Origin: Syntrophomonas sp. UBA5314
GTDB taxonomy: Bacteria > Bacillota > Syntrophomonadia > Syntrophomonadales > Syntrophomonadaceae
Direction of reading: 5' to 3'
DNA: 64,000 nt
Assembly (NCBI GenBank): GCA_002410325.1
Contig: DHRK01000001.1
Span: 1-64,000 of the forward strand
Numbering within the stretch: the first letter of the stretch is position 1; the number at the start of each line of letters is the position of its first letter. The notes beneath the pieces were generated by a model. It was not told the DNA's origin. It made no database searches and was given only the letters and a program-made list of their open reading frames with translations. Shown here piece by piece: positions 61,167 through 64,000 of this stretch. Position numbers and translations under genes: made by a program.

Positions 61167-63425
61167 TTGAAGGATCCGGACAGGACAAAGGAGCAATTAT
61201 TAGAGGAAATTTTGGAGCTACGCCTGAAACTCGAAAAGTTGGAAACCCGGCAGGTGTTTCGCGAGGCTGAAGAAGCTCTTCAAATGGCCGAAGAAAGATT
61301 CGCCAAGGCCTTTCATTACAGCGCCGATCCGCTGGTTATAACCAGCTTCACAGAAGGACGCTATATAGCGGTAAACGATGCCTGGATCGAAGTTACCGGC
61401 TGGCAGCGGGATGAGGCCGTAGGACAGACGGCCGAGGAAATCGACATCTGGGTCATTGAAGAGCAAAAACACCTGCTCCGCAAACTCATCCTGGAAAACA
61501 ACGGGGTTCGCTCCATCGAGATCGATTTTCGCATGAAATCCGGGGAAATCAGATCGGCTCTGGTATCCGCCGACGTCATCGGCAAGAGCGACGATCCGCA
61601 TATAATATGGGCTTTTAAGGACATAACCGATCAAAAGCGAATGGAGCAAGCCCTGCGCCTTTCGGAAGAGAAGTTTTCCAAGGCTTTCGAAAACAACCCG
61701 GATCCTATTTCCATAACAACTTTGGGCAATGTCCGTTATGTGGAGGTGAACCGTGCTTTTACCGCCTTGACGGGCTACGAACGGGAAGAAGTAATAGGCA
61801 TTGAGGCGCTTCATTATGATTTATGGCCGGATCCAGAGGCCCGAGAACGGCTTATACAAAAAATCCGCACCCAAAATCACCTGATCCACGATGAAGAGTT
61901 CGTGTTCCGCATGAAATCCGGAGAACTCAGGACCTTCCTCTGTTCCACCGACATCATCCATCTGGGCAGTGAGCCCCACCTCCTTTTTGTTACCAAAGAC
62001 ATTACGGAGCGCAGGCGCATGGAAGTGGCCCTGCGCTCTTCGGAAGGAAAGTTTTCCCGGGCTTTTAATGCCAGCCCGGTTGCGATGTCTATATCCTCTA
62101 TAACCGAAGGCCGGTTTATAGCGGCTAACGATTGCTTTTGCCGTATGCTGGGCTATGAACGTGAATCCGTACTAGGCAAAACCTCGAAGGAGTTGGGCTT
62201 CTGGATGGATTTTGAAGACCGGCTCCATATTAAATGGATGATTCTGCGCAAAAAGCCGGTACGCGATCTGGAGGTATACTTCTGCACAAAACCGGGTGAA
62301 CTGCGCCTGGGCTCCTATTCCGCCGAAGAGATCGAAATCGACGGGGAACTCTGTTGGTTGACGATTTTAATTGATATAACGGACCGCAAAGCGGCGGAAG
62401 AGGAGATAAAATATCTCAGCTTCCATGATAAACTGACCGGTTTATACAACCGGGCCTATTTTGAAACCGAGTTGAAACGCCTGGATACCGAAGGGGAGCT
62501 GCCCTTGAGCCTGATCCTGGGCGATGTAAACGGCTTGAAACTCATTAATGACGTGTTGGGACACCAGGAAGGAGATCGGCTGCTGATTGAAGTAGCCAAT
62601 ATCATGCGCCGGACCGGCCGCGAAGACGACATTATCGCCCGCTGGGGAGGGGATGAATTTATCATGCTGCTGCCCCGCTGCGATGCAGTGACCGCTGGTA
62701 GGGTCTTTGAGCGTTTGAAGAACGCCACCCAGCATCTTAACAAGCTGCCCATTGAAACGAATCTGTCTGTGGGTCTGGCCATCAAGAATTCTCCTGACCA
62801 GGATATACGCGAAATCATTAAAGAGGCGGAGGACAAAATGTATCGCCATAAACTGCTGGAAGATAAGAGCAACCGCAGTTCCTTTCTGGTATCCCTGGAG
62901 CGAACCATGTGGACCAGAAGCCATGAAACCAGGGAGCATTGCCAGCGTATGCAAAGCATGGCCCTGCAGGTGGGAAGGGCTATCAATCTTTCCTCCAGTG
63001 AGTTGGACGATTTGAACCTGCTGGCCGCCTTGCACGATATAGGTAAAATAGCTATACCCAACAGCATTCTGGATAAACCCGGCCAGCTCACTTTCGAAGA
63101 GTGGGAAACTATCAAAAAACACCCTGAAATCGGATATCGAATTGCCCTCAGTTCGCCGGAGATGGCGCCCATTGCCGAAGGCATCCTGCACCATCATGAA
63201 CGCTGGGACGGAACGGGATATCCTTTGGGTCTCAAGGGAGAGGAAATTCCACTGGCATCCAGGATCATCGCTCTGGTTGACGCCTGTGACGTAATGATGA
63301 ACGGGCGGCCCTATCAAGGGGCCAATACCAGGGAAGAGGTGCGCCTGGAGATCGAGCGCCGCGCTGGAAGCCAGTTCGACCCGGGCCTGGTCTCCAGCTT
63401 CGTAGAACTCTTCTTGCTGGGCTAG
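61167..63425 (+). CDS. PAS-PAS-PAS-GGDEF-HD-GYP cyclic-di-GMP protein
   Basis: A 752-residue soluble signalling protein. A short coiled coil, then three PAS domains (about residues 35-155, 160-280 and 285-410). The GGDEF domain has the intact motif near 494 and the inhibitory RxxD (REDD) five residues before. The HD-GYP-type domain has HDIGK and HHERWDGTGYP. Both halves look active. The TTG at 61167 is chosen because GGGAGG lies eight bases before it; the frame opens at 61137 without a site. Its last 450 residues resemble those of the protein at 12801-15260, so one arose by duplication with exchange of the input domain. Confidence 0.9.
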   Translation: MKDPDRTKEQLLEEILELRLKLEKLETRQVFREAEEALQMAEERFAKAFHYSADPLVITSFTEGRYIAVNDAWIEVTGWQRDEAVGQTAEEIDIWVIEEQKHLLRKLILENNGVRSIEIDFRMKSGEIRSALVSADVIGKSDDPHIIWAFKDITDQKRMEQALRLSEEKFSKAFENNPDPISITTLGNVRYVEVNRAFTALTGYEREEVIGIEALHYDLWPDPEARERLIQKIRTQNHLIHDEEFVFRMKSGELRTFLCSTDIIHLGSEPHLLFVTKDITERRRMEVALRSSEGKFSRAFNASPVAMSISSITEGRFIAANDCFCRMLGYERESVLGKTSKELGFWMDFEDRLHIKWMILRKKPVRDLEVYFCTKPGELRLGSYSAEEIEIDGELCWLTILIDITDRKAAEEEIKYLSFHDKLTGLYNRAYFETELKRLDTEGELPLSLILGDVNGLKLINDVLGHQEGDRLLIEVANIMRRTGREDDIIARWGGDEFIMLLPRCDAVTAGRVFERLKNATQHLNKLPIETNLSVGLAIKNSPDQDIREIIKEAEDKMYRHKLLEDKSNRSSFLVSLERTMWTRSHETREHCQRMQSMALQVGRAINLSSSELDDLNLLAALHDIGKIAIPNSILDKPGQLTFEEWETIKKHPEIGYRIALSSPEMAPIAEGILHHHERWDGTGYPLGLKGEEIPLASRIIALVDACDVMMNGRPYQGANTREEVRLEIERRAGSQFDPGLVSSFVELFLLG

Positions 63426-63459
63426 GATAGTTAGGGGACGTTGCAATTGGTAGCGGCAA

Positions 63460-63510
63460 GAAGAGGGCCGACAGCTATGCTTATACATAGTGTCAGCCCT
63501 CTACTTTGGT
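63460..63510 (+). terminator. Hairpin terminator of the GGDEF gene
   Basis: AGAGGGC-C-GACA pairs with TGTC-A-GCCCTCT, with inner CTATG/CATAG, 35 bases after the stop. The T-tract is weak (ACTTTGG), so it may serve both directions or act as a stabiliser. Confidence 0.5.
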
Positions 63511-63524
63511 GTGGTACTGCTCAC

Positions 63525-63827
63525 TTAGCGAGTACCTCCTTTTGGATTTGAATTACCCTGATAAGTGGCTGCCAGGGCTTTCCGCCCTTTTTCAGCTCTG
63601 GCCTGCGGCCGTGAACCTACTTGAGCAACTCTTTTCTTAGGGGTGCCTCTCAATTGACCATCTACCGGGCGATAGCGTTCAATTAAGATGTTTTTGCTTG
63701 AAAACTTCGTTTCCCTTATTTTCACTACATGATCCCCAACCTCAACTCGGTTTGGTATAAACCAACCTATCGCTTTGGGCCTGATAACCGAACCTCTCCG
63801 GAATTGGTTACCACGGGGTTCATTCAT
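63525..63827 (-). CDS. Possible 100-residue hypothetical protein
   Basis: A basic 100-residue frame (RYRPVDGQLRGTPKKRV, KGRKALAATYQGN) with no recognised family and no clear ribosome site before its ATG. No overlapping gene competes with it. Its composition suggests possible real coding or a fragment of a larger decayed gene. Low confidence. Confidence 0.3.
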   Translation of the reverse strand: MNEPRGNQFRRGSVIRPKAIGWFIPNRVEVGDHVVKIRETKFSSKNILIERYRPVDGQLRGTPKKRVAQVGSRPQARAEKGRKALAATYQGNSNPKGGTR

Positions 63828-64000
63828 GAAAATGGTTAAACAATCGTCTAAGCAGCCCCTATTTTCAGGATAACCACCAGTACTTGGCTTGCGCTTTCCC
63901 TGGTAAACATATTTTATTCATACTGCGACAAAATGGTCAATAATTGTGATAGCTTTCTTTTTCATTAAGCCCCGCATCTTTTTTGAGAACCGCCCCCTAA
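63828..64000. other. Window end, possible repeat terminus
   Basis: The last bases TTTTTTGAGAACCGCCCCC resemble the edge of a dispersed repeat, though not the element at 18093. No gene is seen between 63828 and the end. Confidence 0.25.

Overview
The window looks like chromosomal DNA of an anaerobic, Gram-positive-type bacterium of the Clostridia, possibly a syntrophic fatty-acid oxidiser such as Syntrophomonadaceae. This is inferred from strong AGGAGG ribosome binding sites with frequent GTG and TTG starts, a T-box leader, an S-layer (SLH) protein, stand-alone beta-oxidation genes, an [FeFe]-hydrogenase-like sensor and PadR/TetR/OmpR regulators. The species cannot be fixed from the sequence. 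I see no rRNA, tRNA, CRISPR array, phage or complete insertion sequence.

Layout. 1-5.7 kb: a membrane-anchored serine hydrolase with its TetR regulator, a PadR regulator with a membrane protein, and a methyltransferase. 5.9-9.4 kb: a chemotaxis-like pair made of a soluble receptor with two signalling tips and a triple-CheW protein. 10.5-12.2 kb: acyl-CoA dehydrogenase and a MaoC-like protein. 12.4-19.7 kb: signalling, with a 49-residue small protein, a PocR-PAS-GGDEF-HD-GYP protein, and a hydrogenase-like sigma-54 activator followed by a palindromic repeat element, a sigma-54 promoter and two unknown genes. 20-28.2 kb: mixed metabolism (methyltransferase, crotonase, cupin, Dam methylase, GIY-YIG protein, MFS transporter, WD40-like protein, nitroreductase). 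28.3-33.7 kb: a surface-carbohydrate/VTC/DUF4956 operon divergent from a two-component system. 33.7-36 kb: T-box-controlled acetolactate synthase. 36-40 kb: an SLH-chagasin-DUF3298 fusion and an AT-rich sigma factor/DUF2461 pair. 40-44.5 kb: PadR-MoxR-VWA operon divergent from an unknown 463-residue protein. 44.5-48 kb: DegV, hydrolase, HD protein, PfpI. 48-50.1 kb: three copies of a riboswitch-like leader in front of a DUF2294 gene and a zinc alcohol dehydrogenase. 50-58.7 kb: Ig-like/copper-amine-oxidase-N protein, beta-propeller-DUF4855 protein, HI0933-type flavoprotein and calcium-type P-ATPase. 58.8-61 kb: TetR, thioesterase and flavoprotein operon. 61-64 kb: a second PAS-GGDEF-HD-GYP protein and a weak end region.

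The candidates for undescribed biology are the repeated leader RNA at 48.15-48.96 kb, whose predicted first stem shares a strand with a terminator, and the hydrogenase-sensor/sigma-54 module at 15.4-19.7 kb. In the latter a near-consensus -24/-12 promoter drives two unrecognised genes just downstream of a structured palindromic element. Other oddities are the double-tip receptor with triple CheW and two PadR-type promoters in which a perfect palindrome occupies the promoter core.
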